NCBI RefSeq assembly: GCF_000276665.1
Contig: NW_004955433.1
Coordinates: 19,701,449-19,765,448, forward strand
Source of the DNA: Chinchilla lanigera
Taxonomy: Eukaryota > Chordata > Mammalia > Rodentia > Chinchillidae
Length of the DNA stretch: 64,000 bases
Direction: 5' to 3'
Below the pieces are notes generated by a model. It did not search any database and was not told where the DNA came from. It saw nothing but the letters and a program-made list of their open reading frames with translations. Of this stretch, positions 1-11,900 are shown piece by piece (position 1 is the first letter of the stretch; every line of letters starts with the position of its first letter). A program made the translations under genes and the position numbers.

Positions 1-19
1 TCTCATAAATTCCATCTCT

Positions 20-64
20 CATAAATATATATAAATATATATATATAATATATATATATATTTA
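20..64. repeat. AT-rich dinucleotide tract
   Basis: Runs of alternating A and T with small breaks. Low complexity. Confidence 0.9.
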
Positions 65-696
65 TGGTTTGACAATTCTTTAAACCTCATAATTGAGCTA
101 CTAACTAGATAACCTATACCACAGATAAAGAAAATTATAGTAAACTTTATCAACATTCCTAGGCACTGATGCCGTTAACAGTTAATAAATGCATAAACTT
201 GAGTTTTTGGTATGGCTAAATTTAATTATATGGTACACGCAAGCATTCAATTTTATGAAGTTGAAAATAGGATACCTTATAATAAAGTGAGCATTGGCAT
301 TGAAGTGTTCAAATTTGCAGATTTAATGTGCTTCAAAATAGCTTCATTTTATCACCATTCAACTGCAAAAAAGTCAAACTCATGTAAGGATTAATATCTG
401 ATATAGAAAATGAAAATATCAAGCTTCCTTTTCTCTTTCCAAAGGCGTGGGAAACAAATGGGTGTAAGAATGATCATATGAAATTTACTTGATGACAGTT
501 AACAGCTTCTCTACGAGAGGTCTTTAGAAGAAATACACACATCATTGAAGGTTTCTCTCAATTGAGAGAAAGAAGGTGCTCACTTACAGTAAAAGCTACA
601 CATTTTCCAGCTCTCTGACCTTTCTTCTTCCAACTTTGTAATCTTCTAACCTGCTTCACAGACACTTAAAGTTTTGATTTTACCATGTATTCAAAT
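65..696. other. No gene or named repeat seen
   Basis: AT-rich. The 60-codon frame at 212-394 has no recognisable domain. Confidence 0.5.
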
Positions 697-712
697 ATGC
701 ACCACAAATTTA

Positions 713-810
713 TTTTCTTTTTTTTTTCTTTTTGTTTTTTTTTTTTTTTTCGGTACCAGGAATCGAACTCATGACCTTGCACTTGCCAGGCAGGAGCTAA
801 ATCCCCAGCT
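713..810 (-). mobile_element. ID-type SINE, antisense, with internal deletion
   Basis: A T-rich tail at 713-750 is followed by the reversed ID head, lacking about 12 bases before GAGCTAAATCCCCAGC. Diverged target duplication: ATGCACCACAAATTTA (697-712) and CTGCACCGCAAATCTA (811-826). Confidence 0.88.
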
Positions 811-826
811 CTGCACCGCAAATCTA

Positions 827-1354
827 TGAAAAGAATAAGTTGCAGTCTTTGCATGATCCAATACATTATATGATAGCAAAGATACACAATATTTAAGACA
901 GGATGTCCAAATTTCATACCAGATTGGAAAGAGATAAAGGATCATAGTTGAATGTGACCAAGCAGAGTTTGTGCAGATTTCTTATTATCTAGTTTCTTCA
1001 TTTGATGCAGACAGTCAGGTCAAAATTTCAGGCCAAAGAAAATTTATTTTGAAGCCTCATTGTTTCACTGAACTTAACAGGATTAACTAGATAATTAGCA
1101 AAACTGTACTTCCATTTGTGTGATGTGAAATGAATTCAGGTGACACTACATTCCCAGGTGTATATTAGACACAGCTGGGATACCATCTGTCACCCTCATT
1201 GCCTTGCTCTTTGGGTTATGGCTGCAGAATATTTGTTTGTTTGTTTGTTTACGAAAAATGGCATCATTTAAAGTGTAATCATATCAGATTATTTTAGGTT
1301 CCATCATTTACAGTAAGGCTTTGGGCAATATTATGAACTTTTTTGGTTTTAGTT
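827..1354. other. Nothing seen apart from the TTTG tract
   Basis: Unique-looking AT-rich sequence, with the (TTTG)n tract near 1229. Confidence 0.5.
1229..1251. repeat. (TTTG)n tract
   Basis: About five TTTG units. No SINE body is attached. Confidence 0.85.
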
Positions 1355-1760
1355 TCTTTATTGGTCAGCTTTTTGTCACCATGACAAAATACCTGCCATA
1401 CACAATTGTAAGGAGAAACGTTTACTGTGGCTCATGGTGTCAGAGGTTTTGTCCATGGTCACCTGGCTCTAAGGCACTAACCTTATGGTGAAACAGCATA
1501 GTGGAAGAAATTTGCTAACCTCACAACAGCAGGGAAAGACAGAGAAAAGAAAAGAATCAGAGGAAAGATACACCCTTCAAAGGGATGAGCCCAGTGACTT
1601 ATTTCCTCTAACTTGGTACAAATCTTAACAGCACATTCAGCCATGAACTCATCAAAGAACTAATACACTGGTGAGGTTAGTGTCCTTCTGACCCAATAGG
1701 CTTCCAAAACCCCAATTCAGAACATTTGAGCTTTTGAGACCATTTCTTTCTTCCTGAAGG
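1355..1760. mobile_element. MaLR-type LTR relic
   Basis: It opens with GTCACCATGACAAAATACCT and continues with a TACTGTGGCTCATGGTGTCA-type block, CACCCTTCAAAGGGATGAGC, CCATGAACTCATCAAAGAAC and ACATTTGAGCTTTTGAGACC. The same order recurs at 3890-4395 and 25716-26108, so these are copies of one dispersed family. The MaLR-class assignment is by pattern memory. Confidence 0.6.
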
Positions 1761-3297
1761 GTAACATTTTCCTTTTCTACAAAATGGGAGAAATTAGTTG
1801 CAGTAATTTTGCAGTGCTTTTCAAAAAATTAAATGTTTCATTACCTATAAAGAATTTAGTAGAGGCTTTTACCTGCATTTGTTGTCAAATATATGCTGTT
1901 GTGTTATGTATACTGCTTACTATTCTGTTACTAACCCAGTTGTGGAATCAAATATCTACCATGGATTCCTGAGTTTCTCTTTAGGTGATCGATAGTGATT
2001 TTGACAAATCCAAAGTGTAAACTTGGAGATTGAATTTCAGATACAGTAGTCTTTAGTTAATTCAAGAAAGTAAGTGAAACGATTTTTAGTGAAATTAGAT
2101 ATTTATCACCATCATATAACAGGCTATGCATTAAGAATTTTTCTATCTAAAAAAGCTACACATGCACAGTTAGCATATTCAAAAAGATATAAAGGCTGAT
2201 TCCATATTTTACATGTTTTGCCTCAGATGCACACTTATTCTCTCTTGAGTTATTTCTTTCTGTCTCTTCCTCATTTTGTCTGTATCTGAACTAATCTACA
2301 CATCATAGACCTCTTCCTTATTATTATATACCTTCTATAATATGCACATAATTAAAAATAGAAATACAGAAGATTCAATAGGAAATCATGAGAAGCACCA
2401 TGTTGAAAAAAGTGCTACTTTCTAGTATTTTGTTTTCATGATACAAAGCTTTCTAAAGTCATATTTTATTTATTTTCTCTTATTTGCAATGTTGAGAAGA
2501 ACCAAACTCGGGTCTTTGCACATCTTTCCATAAAGTCACATTCCCTGCCCTTCAGAGCAGGAAATTCAAAATGAGCTGTTAATATAACATGATCAAGTCC
2601 TTCCTGTGAGCAACTTCTGTTCCTTTTTGTTTCTTACTCCTTTACCTTTCTGACCGGGAGGCATAAGTCACAGTGAAGATGATTCTTTCAAAATAATATC
2701 CATTCCTTCAATTAGCTTCTGAGTTATGACACTGAAGCAACATTGTTAATTACTTCTTTCCTAGATAATGATTTTTAGAGTTTTATCAGCTTTCCATTCA
2801 TATTAATATTTACTTTCAACCCCTAAAGATGAAAAATATCATGGTTTTCTGATTCACTAAAGAAGATAGTCCATAGACCTAAATGTGTGTTGTGCACGGA
2901 GACACTGCTTCATTGCTACCAATACTTCTTAGCTCTTCTTTTTTCACCCTTGAGTACAACTTAAGAGTGGTACATTTTTTCCGTCCCCTTAGACATTCTT
3001 GATTAACTCTGCTTTGTGATGCATCTAGATAAGACTTGTGGCTTGGAAACTCAGCTACCTTTCTTTCAGAAGAAATCTTTTCAATTATTTTCACAATTAA
3101 ACAAATGTGAATATATAAAATCTGCATAATGTATTTTAAACACAGCTGCAAGAAAGTGTAGAATGGGAATGTTGAATGAACGTCATAGCCTAACTTTCCT
3201 GTTTATGTTGAAGATTGATTAATATACACTTGATGAATATTTCAGCACACTCACTATGGTCACATCAAAATTGTTAAAGGTGTATTTAATAAAAATC
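1761..3297. other. No gene seen
   Basis: AT-rich unique-looking sequence. Short frames at 1784-1972 and 2879-3151 (minus) show no domain or splice context. The only repeat suspected is the old ID head near 2462-2550. Confidence 0.5.
2462..2550 (-). mobile_element. Old ID or B4 head fragment, antisense
   Basis: The ACCAAACTCGGGTCTTTGCA word at 2502-2521 and the following CCCTGCCC end follow the order of the reversed ID head after a T-rich stretch. Confidence 0.4.
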
Positions 3298-3312
3298 AAG
3301 AAATGTTATGAG

Positions 3313-3414
3313 GGGCTGGGGATTTAGCTCAGCGGCAAAAGCGCCTGCCTGGCAAGCGCAAGGTCGTGAGTTCGGTTCCCGGTACTGGAGAAAAACCAAA
3401 AAAAAAAAAAAAAA
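3313..3414 (+). mobile_element. ID-type SINE with perfect 15-bp duplication
   Basis: tRNA-derived head with an A-box-like TTTAGCTCAGCGG (about 3323) and a B-box-like region with GAGTTCGGTTCCC (about 3368), then an A-rich tail. The target duplication AAGAAATGTTATGAG is identical at 3298-3312 and 3415-3429, which points to a recent insertion. Confidence 0.97.
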
Positions 3415-3536
3415 AAGAAATGTTATGAGATTTTTTTTCTCATTTAAATCATACCTTTACATTTTGAGTATTAGATTTATTCTTTGTAAAAGTGAAAAGC
3501 ATTTAGAATTTTTCTATTTTGTAATTATGATTTTGG

Positions 3537-3675
3537 TTTATTTTGTTAGACAAGCTCTCTATATAGTTCAAGCTGGCCACTATGTAACCCAGGCTGGCCT
3601 CAAATTCATGGTGATCCTCCTGACTCAGTCTCCCAAATGCTAGTATTACAGAAGTGTGCCACCATGTGTGGCTCA
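3537..3675 (-). mobile_element. B1-type SINE, antisense
   Basis: The order TATAGTTCAAGCTGGCC, then AACCCAGGCTGGCCTCAAAT, then CAGTCTCCCAAATGCTAG and a GCCACCATGTG-type end is a reversed B1, including its internal duplication. It is moderately diverged. Confidence 0.88.
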
Positions 3676-3889
3676 GATTTTTGAAAGCTTTCTTTTAGAG
3701 AAATGTAATTCTAATCCCTTTGAACTGTGATGCTCTTGACCATTAGCTTTATTTCCAAGGTCAATTGAAATTAAAATCAGAGAATAAACAATATATCTTC
3801 TAAGTGAAGAACAATCACATATTTCTTAAAATAAAAAGTTAACAGCACAGAAGGTGATGTAGTTGAATATGGTTCTCATTGTGTTAATC

Positions 3890-4395
3890 AGCTGTCTGTT
3901 ACTGTGACAGAATACTTGAGGCAAACAACTTAATAAGGAAATATTCATTTTGAATCTTGGCTTCAAAGATTTCATTCCATATCTAATTGATCCCCCTGTT
4001 TCTGAGTCTCAGGTAGACCAGAAAATCATGACGGGGGATGGTGAAGCAAAGTCATTCACTTTGTGGCAGCTAGGAGACAGACAGAGGAGAGAGGCAGGGT
4101 ATAGGCCAGAGGCAAGATGACACTGTTTCAGATTACACCTTAAGGACTGTTTCCTCCAATCAGAGGCCATCTTCCAACAGCCCGTTCAGCTACAAACTTA
4201 TCAAGAAATTACAAACCTTGGTAGATTCATAAGTTTGTGAGCCTTCTGAGGATATTTTTTTTTTTCTTTTTCTTTTTTTGTACTGGGAATCAAACTCAGG
4301 ACCTTGCACATTCCAGGCAGGTGCTTGTGCTGCTGAGCTATATCCCCGGCCCCATTTTTTTTTTTTTTATCCAAAACATGACCCACACTATATAG
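3890..4395. mobile_element. MaLR-type LTR relic, split by an ID SINE
   Basis: CTGTTACTGTGACAGAATAC, then an AAGGAAATATTCATTTTGAA block, CCTCCAATCAGAGGCC and CAGCTACAAACTTATCAAG. After the SINE at 4255-4353 it ends with TATCCAAAACATGACCC. Same family as 1355-1760. Confidence 0.6.
4255..4353 (-). mobile_element. ID-type SINE, antisense, inside a MaLR-like relic
   Basis: Poly(T) tail, then GTACTGGGAATCAAACTCAG and the reversed head ending in ATATCCCCGGCCCC. The flanking sequence reads as one MaLR-like relic (3890-4395). Confidence 0.9.
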
Positions 4396-4799
4396 AATGG
4401 TCTGCGGTTTTGCAGATTCAGAAGTAGAGAGTGCTGTCACTGGAGTTCATATTTTAGTAAGGAAAGACAGTTTGATGGTGCTGCAGCTCAGCATGAGAGC
4501 TCCTGTTTGGCCGATGCATTCCTTTCTTAGACAAATCAGAATTTCTGCTCCACCACAGCTTTGCCACCTCATCCAATCTGATGCCAGATGACACAGAACC
4601 TGTCTTACTACCTGGGTAGAGATATGAGGTGTGCTATTCAAGAGATAAAAAAAGAGAAAACACATTAGTTAATATTTTATACTATTATTCATGTCTATCT
4701 AATGTAGTAGCTGTAATGGTAAAGACAAAATAGGGTCAAATGGAAAGAAGAAAGGAGTGACACAAAGTTCTATATGCTATTTTCAAGGGGTGAAAGAGC

Positions 4800-5270
4800 T
4801 GGGAAAGGGTAGGTATAAATTGGCAACACTGTTTTAGCAAAATATTTGGCAATATCTATCAAAGCTAGATATTTATATCCTGTGTGACACTCGACTGTAC
4901 TCATAAGCATAAAGCAAAAATACATGGCAGCTAAAGGTCAATGCTAGCATGTTCACAAGATTATGCATAGTAGCCCCAAACTAACAACTTCTCACATAAC
5001 CATTGAAAGTAGAATGAGTTATTCATTCGTGTATCACCCATTGAAATTTTATGCAGCAATGAGAAAAAAAAAATCTATGACATGAAACATAGATGGATCT
5101 TAGAAACAGAGTTAAGGAAAATAGATCAGATAAAAGAGTGCATCAAATACTCACTTACCCAATATCCAAGCTCATGCAATTTTCTGTCTTATGAGAAATC
5201 TGTATGGTCATTACAACTAGGTACAAGGGGATGGGTAGTAAACAGAAGGCAGTAAGAGTCATTTGATTAA
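4800..5270 (+). mobile_element. Old L1ME-type fragment (3' ORF2 region)
   Basis: ATGCATAGTAGCCCCAAACT near 4963, followed by sequence where the 'AATACTACTCAGC' and 'ATGGATCTTAGAAACA' positions are expected, is the pattern of mammal-wide L1 ORF2 C-terminal ends on the plus strand. It is strongly diverged. Confidence 0.6.
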
Positions 5271-6599
5271 ATTTGAGTACTGATTAAAAGGTATGTTCAA
5301 TCTGAATATTTATTTGGCAATTATGATATATGTATTTTGTGGAGGTCAGTAAAATGAACAACACAAACACGTGGCCCTCTCTCCATTGGAAAACATTAGA
5401 TCTATTATGACTATACAAAGAAATATCTGTCGATTTCATTTCTGTGTTTCATGTCCTAGATTTAAAGCTGTAATCCATTCTGTTAAATGATTTCCGATTA
5501 AGTACATTTTATTCTCTGGCATTTGGCTTTGTTCTATAGCTCTGTCTGCAGCTCCAGGGCCTCCGATCTCAGGTCTCTGGTCCTCTGGGCTGGCAGCCTA
5601 TTTCTCCATTTTCCTACCCCTGCAGCCAGTACACCTTCAGTTCTCCTGCTTTCCATTGTCATCACAGAGTGCGGTTTTCCAAGCTACCTCTGTTGGCAGT
5701 CTTCAATGCTTCGCCCCCAGGGATTTGCAATCTCATTCCTCTGATGGCCCCAGGGCCTGCCAGGCCTGGATCGTTTCCAGTGCCTCTCCTGTGAGAGGTT
5801 CCCTCCCCCAGCATTGTCCATTGGGTTTGTATTATTATGATTACAGGTAATGGGCTTTCTATCCATCAACCGTCAAAAACTCTCCCCACACTTTATTGCC
5901 ACTGTCTTTTAATTTTCACTTTTTAACTGAAAGCAAAACAAAACAAACAAGAGGTTTATAATCACCTCAATTTAACATTTGGAGTCACAGAAAAAAGAAA
6001 GGAAAAAAAGAAAAATTGGCAGTACCCGAATGCTATTGAAAAGCTCAGCTGCCTGTTGGCTTTCCCTGCTTTGTTCCATTTTCCTCTTTGCTCCCTTCCT
6101 CAGACCCCCTCCTCCATCCCCTTCCTGGAGTCTGAGAACTGTCCATGTGGTGATAGCTTTCAATACCACTCACCCTAGTCATTTAGCCACGGTTTTAACC
6201 TCTGTTTTCTAGCAGCTTGGTGCACTATTAAATCAGTACTCTTGTCGCAGCACCAGAGAAAGAGTTGAAGAGCTATTAGATTCCAAATAATTGTTTTGGA
6301 AATCATGATTGCATGCTGTACCCACTAGTGCAGTCATAGTTAAAAGAGCATTAATCTGTTTTTCCTCTAAAACCAAGTGTTTTGCAAAACTTTGTAATTT
6401 GGCATATTCCGTTACCCAGGCTCTGCTTTAGAGAAGTTTCCTGTATGAGAAGCTATAAAATATTACTCATGCTTAGAACTTATCAGGAAACTATTCATTT
6501 AAATGTACTATAAGGAAATGGAGGTTGAGCTTCCTTTTAATGGAATTGGTTGCAATTATGTGCACCTTGTACACACCCACCACATTGTAGGTTAGACAA
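5271..6599. other. Unassigned, with a locally GC-richer block
   Basis: 5520-5860 is clearly richer in G+C (CTCCAGGGCCTCCGATCTCA onward) than its surroundings, almost without CpG, and has short frames on both strands but no recognisable protein. It may be an old unnamed repeat. The remainder is AT-rich. Confidence 0.4.
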
Positions 6600-6785
6600 T
6601 AAAATTGCTTAAATGAATACAATATAGTAAGAATGTAGAATGTTATGCAACCATTGTTAATGCCTATCATTTTGTTTTGAGGTAATGCATCATTTTTGTT
6701 GTTTCTGTGTTGTTTTCATTTTTCTCTTCCTTGTTGATATTTTGTTAGTTTTATTTCTCATGAAAATAAAAAAGACAAAAAATTA
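6600..6785 (+). mobile_element. Diverged L1 3'UTR end
   Basis: The words CCATTGTTAATGCCTATCAT and TTTGTTTTGAGG, then a T-rich run and GAAAATAAAAAAG, follow the order of the L1 3' end at 13160-13310. It is more diverged than the copy at the window end. Confidence 0.5.
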
Positions 6786-7165
6786 ACAATTAGAAGTTAA
6801 AAAAAAAGAATGTTACTCCTGAAATTCATTTCCAAAGAGACTATGTGTCTTACTTGGGTGGCCTATCTTGTACTCTTAAATGTTTTCTTCTAGAGAAACG
6901 AGTTTGAGCTATTCTAGGGAGAGATTTACAACACAAAGAACTGAGGGCCTTCCTAGGGTCACAGTTAGCAAGGAACTGAGACCTCTTTCTAGTTGCTTTT
7001 CAGAAACAGAATTCTACCAACAATACCATCATCTCAAACTCCATTAGGAAGTTTGAGATGATCGTATCTGAACTAGACTCAGAAATGTAAAGCCAGAAGA
7101 CTCTGTAAAGCCATATGCAGATTCCTAATTCACAGAAATATTGAAGTCATGTGTTTTCATTTTTT

Positions 7166-7179
7166 AAACTACTATTTTG
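7166..7179 (+). repeat. Left target-site duplication of the full-length L1
   Basis: AAACTACTATTTTG directly precedes the GC-richer L1 5'UTR. It matches 13322-13335 with one mismatch, which fixes both ends of the element. Confidence 0.9.
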
Positions 7180-7840
7180 TGGGTAGAGCAGGTGGCCCAG
7201 AACCCTGCCACCATTACTGTCTGAGTCTCTGCCCTCCGTGAACCCATAGCAGACAGGAATTCCTCACTCAGAAGCCCCGAGGACTGCTCTCTGCCCTGCC
7301 CCCAGTGAGTGAGCACTCCAAGAGCTGCTGGTCTTGCGGTTTGAGTCCGTGCTTTAGTTGCACCCCAAAACCCTGGGGAGGGTGCAGGCATGGGCAATCT
7401 GATTGCTGTCGGTCTGGCCTGCATCTGGTTTCTGTGTGTGTCCTGAACTGAGAAGAGACACAGAATCAGATGTTTCACAAACTGTCAACCCTGCAGTTCA
7501 TCTATGGGTTTTGCCTGTACCCTAAACTGCCTTAGGACATAGGTTCACTAGATTGGGACTGTCACACTGGTGCAACCCGAGTCTGGGCCATGCACGAGCC
7601 CTGAACTGCAAGGGGACGCTGGAACAAACAGTCTGCCATCAGCTGTCACTGCTACCTGCATCTGAGACCTGGGATAACTAGATACAAATCAACAGCTTCA
7701 GGAAAAACCCAGACTAAGCAGTGTTTTTCAGCAGACACTGAGAGGCAAACCTGACCAACAGGAAAACTAGGGACACTAGCGGACTTTGCTGTGCAGCCAC
7801 TGAAGAGGGAAACTGAGCTTTCTGCACCCGGTATCAAACA
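7180..7840 (+). promoter_or_regulatory. L1 5'UTR (presumed internal promoter region)
   Basis: This 660-base stretch between the left duplication and the ORF1 start is clearly richer in G+C than its surroundings. In L1 elements this position holds the internal RNA polymerase II promoter. No repeated monomers of the mouse type are visible. Promoter activity is not shown by the sequence. Confidence 0.7.
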
Positions 7841-8957
7841 TGACAAGACAAAAGACTAAAACACAATCCCAGAGCTCCTCCCCACTTAGAGCACGTCCAG
7901 GAGACATCAACATAGCAGAACTTGGTAAACACATGAGTGAAATGCTGAAATGATTGCAATAGAAGTAAAGAAACAACTCCACAAGGCCATAGAAGAGATG
8001 AGATCAGAAATAATCTCCCAGGCAAAAAATGAAATGACAGTAATGAAAAAACTGCTCAAAATGTCTGAAGAAGAAACATATAAGAAGATAGAAAAACAAA
8101 GGTAATGGATGGAATCGATACATGAAAATTATAGAAAGGACTTAGCACACATGAACCAGATTCAAAGAGACTTCCAGAAAAACAAACCTGCCACTGAAAG
8201 CTGCCAAAACTGCTTGAATGAAGCTGAAGATAGTATTTCAGACTTTGAAGACAGCATGGCAGCTAGAGACTGTGAAAGGAAGGGTCTTGCAAAATCAACA
8301 AGGATCCAGGAAAAATCAATTCAACAAGATGAGGCAAAGAGGGATACTGTATGACTAATAGGAGACAATGAAACAGTAGGAGGCAACACAAGTAACATGA
8401 AAAGAATATTTGCAGAAATAATAGCAGAAAATTTCCCAAGTATGGAAACAGAACCTGATATACAGGTAAATGAGTCATATAGAACTCCAATCAACCAAAA
8501 TCAAAATAAAACCACACCCAGATATATAATAGGCAAGTTCCCAGATCTCGAGCAAAAGAACAGAATATTAAAAGCTGCTAGAGAAAAGAAACACATTACC
8601 TATAAAGGAAAGCCCATCAGAATCACGGCAGACTTCTCAGCACAAACCATCCAATCAAGAAGAGCTTGGAGTAAAGTATTACAGGTCCTGAGACAGAACA
8701 GCTTCCAACCAAGACTGATGTACTCTGCCAAACTGTCCCTCCAATTCAATGGAGAAATAAAATATTTCCATGACAAAGAACAATTAAAGAACTTCAATGC
8801 CAAGCAAGCATTGCAAAGTGTACTAAAAGATATTCTAGACAGAGAAAAATCTGACTGCAATTTAGTTGAAAGTAGAAAGGAAATAATAGTAGAAAGGAAA
8901 CATCAAGAAGAGCAAGCAAGTAAACAGGTAGAAAAAAAGAAAAGCAACACAAGTAAA
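7841..8957 (+). pseudogene. L1 ORF1 (RNA-binding protein), broken
   Basis: ORF1 encodes the L1 RNA chaperone that coats L1 RNA as trimers. An ATG at 7841 opens a short N-terminal stretch that stops at about 7952. The frame then shifts, and a Lys/Glu-rich coiled-coil-like part follows to about 8345, with further stops near 8103 and 8352. The C-terminal half is open from 8397 to 8957 (187 residues) and holds the typical RRM and C-terminal domain order, with a stretch reading RRAWSKVLQVLR near the middle and a Lys/Glu-rich end. The total length is normal for ORF1. Several independent lesions make it a pseudogene. Confidence 0.9.
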
Positions 8958-8961
8958 TAAT

Positions 8962-11900
8962 ATGACAATGATAAATCAACACATATCATAACCATAAATA
9001 TAAATTGCCTCATTCACCAGTCAAAAGAAACAGACTGGCAGAGTGGATTGCAAAACAAAATCTAATGATATACTGTATACAGGGAACATATTTTACTCAA
9101 AAGTGAATCCATAGACTGAAAGTCAAAGGATGGAAAACAATCCCCCATGCAACCAGAACCCAGAAAAATGTAGGTGTAGCTAATCTGTTTGCAGACAATG
9201 TAAACTTCAAATTGATAACAATCAAAAGAGATAAAGAAAGTCACTACATTCTTGTTAGGGGAAAACTGCAAGAGGATGAAATAACAATCATAAACATGCA
9301 TGCACCAAATATTGGCGCTCCAAATTATATAAGACAAATTTTTGTTTGTCTTTTATGTTTCTTTGTTTTTTTTCCAGTACAGGGAATAGAACTCACGACC
9401 TCATGCTTGCCACGTAGGTGCTGGGCTGTGGAGCTAAATCCCCAGGCCCAAGACTAATCTTAACAGGCATGAAAACCCATATAATTAATAACATTATTTT
9501 AACAGGGGAACTTAACACCCATTGACACAAAGAGATAGGTCAACTGGACAAAAAAATCAACAAGGAAAAATCAGATCTGAACCAAAGCTGTGAACAAATG
9601 GACTTAGTAAATGTATACAGAGCGTTCCACCCTACAACATCAGAATACACATTTTTTCTCAGCTGCACATGGGTCTTTCTCTAAAATAGACCACATTCTA
9701 GCCTATAGAGCATACCTACCAAAGTACAAAGGAATTGAAATTATCCCATGCGTATTATCTGACCACAGTGCAATGAAATTGGAAATTAATGACCAAAGGA
9801 ACTCCAAAAACTCCATAAACACTTGGAAATTAAACAACAACTTCTTGAAAAAGCAATGGGTCACAGGAGAAATTAAAAAGGAAATTAAAAAATACCTACA
9901 AACAAATGAAAATGTAAATACAACTTATCGGAATCTATGGGATGCAATGAAAGCAGTCCTCAGAGGGAAATTTATAGTGGTGAATTCACACATAAGGAAA
10001 ACAGAAAGAGAACAAATAAATAGCCTAATGCTGCATCTTAAACTTTTAGAAAAAACACAAGTCAAGTCGAAAGCCCAAAGAAGGGAGGAGATTATAAAGA
10101 TAAGGGCAGAAATTAATGCAATTGAGACAAAGAAAACCCTCCAAAAAATAAATGAATCAAAGAGCTGGTTCTTTGAAAGAATAAACAAAATTGATAAACC
10201 CATAGCTAACTCAGAAAAAGGAAGGAAAGAACTCAGATTCATGCAATAAGGAATGAAAAGGATGAAATTACTACAGATTCCCCAGAAATTCAGAAGATCA
10301 TTAATACCTACGTTGAAAATCTTTATTCCCATAGGATAAAAAACGTAGAAGAAATGGACAGATTGTTTGATATGTATGAATTACCAAGGTTAAGTCAAGA
10401 AGATATAAAATTCTTGAAGAACCCAATACCAACTAATGAGATTGAAAACATGATTAAAAACCTACCGACAAAGAAAAGCCCAGGCCCTGATCGATTCACA
10501 GCAGAATTTTACAGAAATTCAGAGAATATTTAACACCAACACTCCTCAAACTCTTCAATGCAATTAAAAAGGAAGCAATTCCCCCTAACTCATTTCTGAA
10601 GGCACGTGTCATACTGATACCAAAATGAGAGAAAGACCCAACCAAGAAAGACAAAGGACCAATCTCCCTAATGAATGTAGATGTAAAGATACTCAATAAG
10701 ATACTAGCAAACAGAATGCAACAAACCATCAAGGAAATCATACATCACGATCAAGTCAGATTTATTCCAGGAATGCAGGGTTGGTTCAATATTCACAAAT
10801 GCATAAATGTTATACACCATATCAATGGAGCCAAAGACAAAAACCTCATGATCATCTCAATAGATGCAGAAAAAGCTTTTGACAAAATCCGACATGCATT
10901 CATGATAAAAGCTCTACATCAAATAGGAATAGATGGTCTTTACCTTAACTTTATCAAAGCCATCTAAGACAATCCAATAGCCAACATCATTCTAAATGGA
11001 AAAAACTGAAAGCTTTTACTTTAAAATCAGAAACAAGACAAGAATGTCTGCTGTCACCACTCCTGTTCAATATAGTTCTGGAATCATTTGCCGGAGCAAT
11101 TAGACAAGAGAGAGAAATAAAAGGAACAAGGATAGGAAAGGAAGAAGTAAAACTATCACTATTTGCAAATGACATGATACTTTTCATGGAAGACTCCAAA
11201 AACTCCACAAGAAGGCTTCTTGAATTAATCAACAAATCCAAATCAACAAATTAATCAACAAATCCAGTGTAGCTGGATAAAAAGTCAACACCTAAAAATT
11301 GATAGCATTCATATACAAAAATAGCAAACAGAGTGAGAGAGAAATTAAGGAAACCATAATTTTCACAATAACATTCAAGATATTGAAATATTTAGGAATC
11401 AATCTAATGAAAAAAGTAAAAGATCTATTCAATGAAAATTACAGTACTCCAAAAAAAGAGATCAAAGAAGATTTCAATAAATGGAAAAATATTCCTTGCT
11501 CATGGACAGGAAGAACCAACATTGTGAAAATGGCCATACTCCCAAAATTTCTGTACAGATTCAATGCAATTCCCATTAAATTACCATTAGCATACCTCCA
11601 GAACTCGAGAAAACATGCCTTAAATTCATCTGGATTCAGAAGTGACCCAGAATAGTAAAAGCAATCCTGGGCAACAGGACAAGCCAGGTGGAATCACAAC
11701 CCCTGACCTGAAATTATGCTACAAATCTACTGTAATAAAATCAAACTCGTACTGGCTAAAAACAGACCTGAGGATCAATGGAACAGACTGGAAGAAACAG
11801 CCACAACCAAAAACACACTCAGAAACCTAATCTTTGAAGAAGGGGCCAAACTAACTCACTGGAGGAACGATAGCTTCTTTATTAAATGGTGCTGGAAAAA

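Noticed and set aside
666..917. 83-codon minus-strand frame
   Set aside because: It translates the antisense ID SINE and its poly(T) tail (poly-Lys); composition artefact.
3313..3390. A tRNA gene suggested by the A- and B-box words
   Set aside because: The sequence is the head of an ID SINE with an A-rich tail and target duplication; it does not fold as a full tRNA and recurs many times in the window.
9611..10249. 212-codon frame as a stand-alone gene
   Set aside because: It is the L1 ORF2 endonuclease to early reverse-transcriptase part and lies within the full-length L1.
11225..11265. Short direct repeat (ATCAACAAATCCA twice) as a regulatory array
   Set aside because: It is a small duplication in the decayed L1 ORF2, one of several lesions there.
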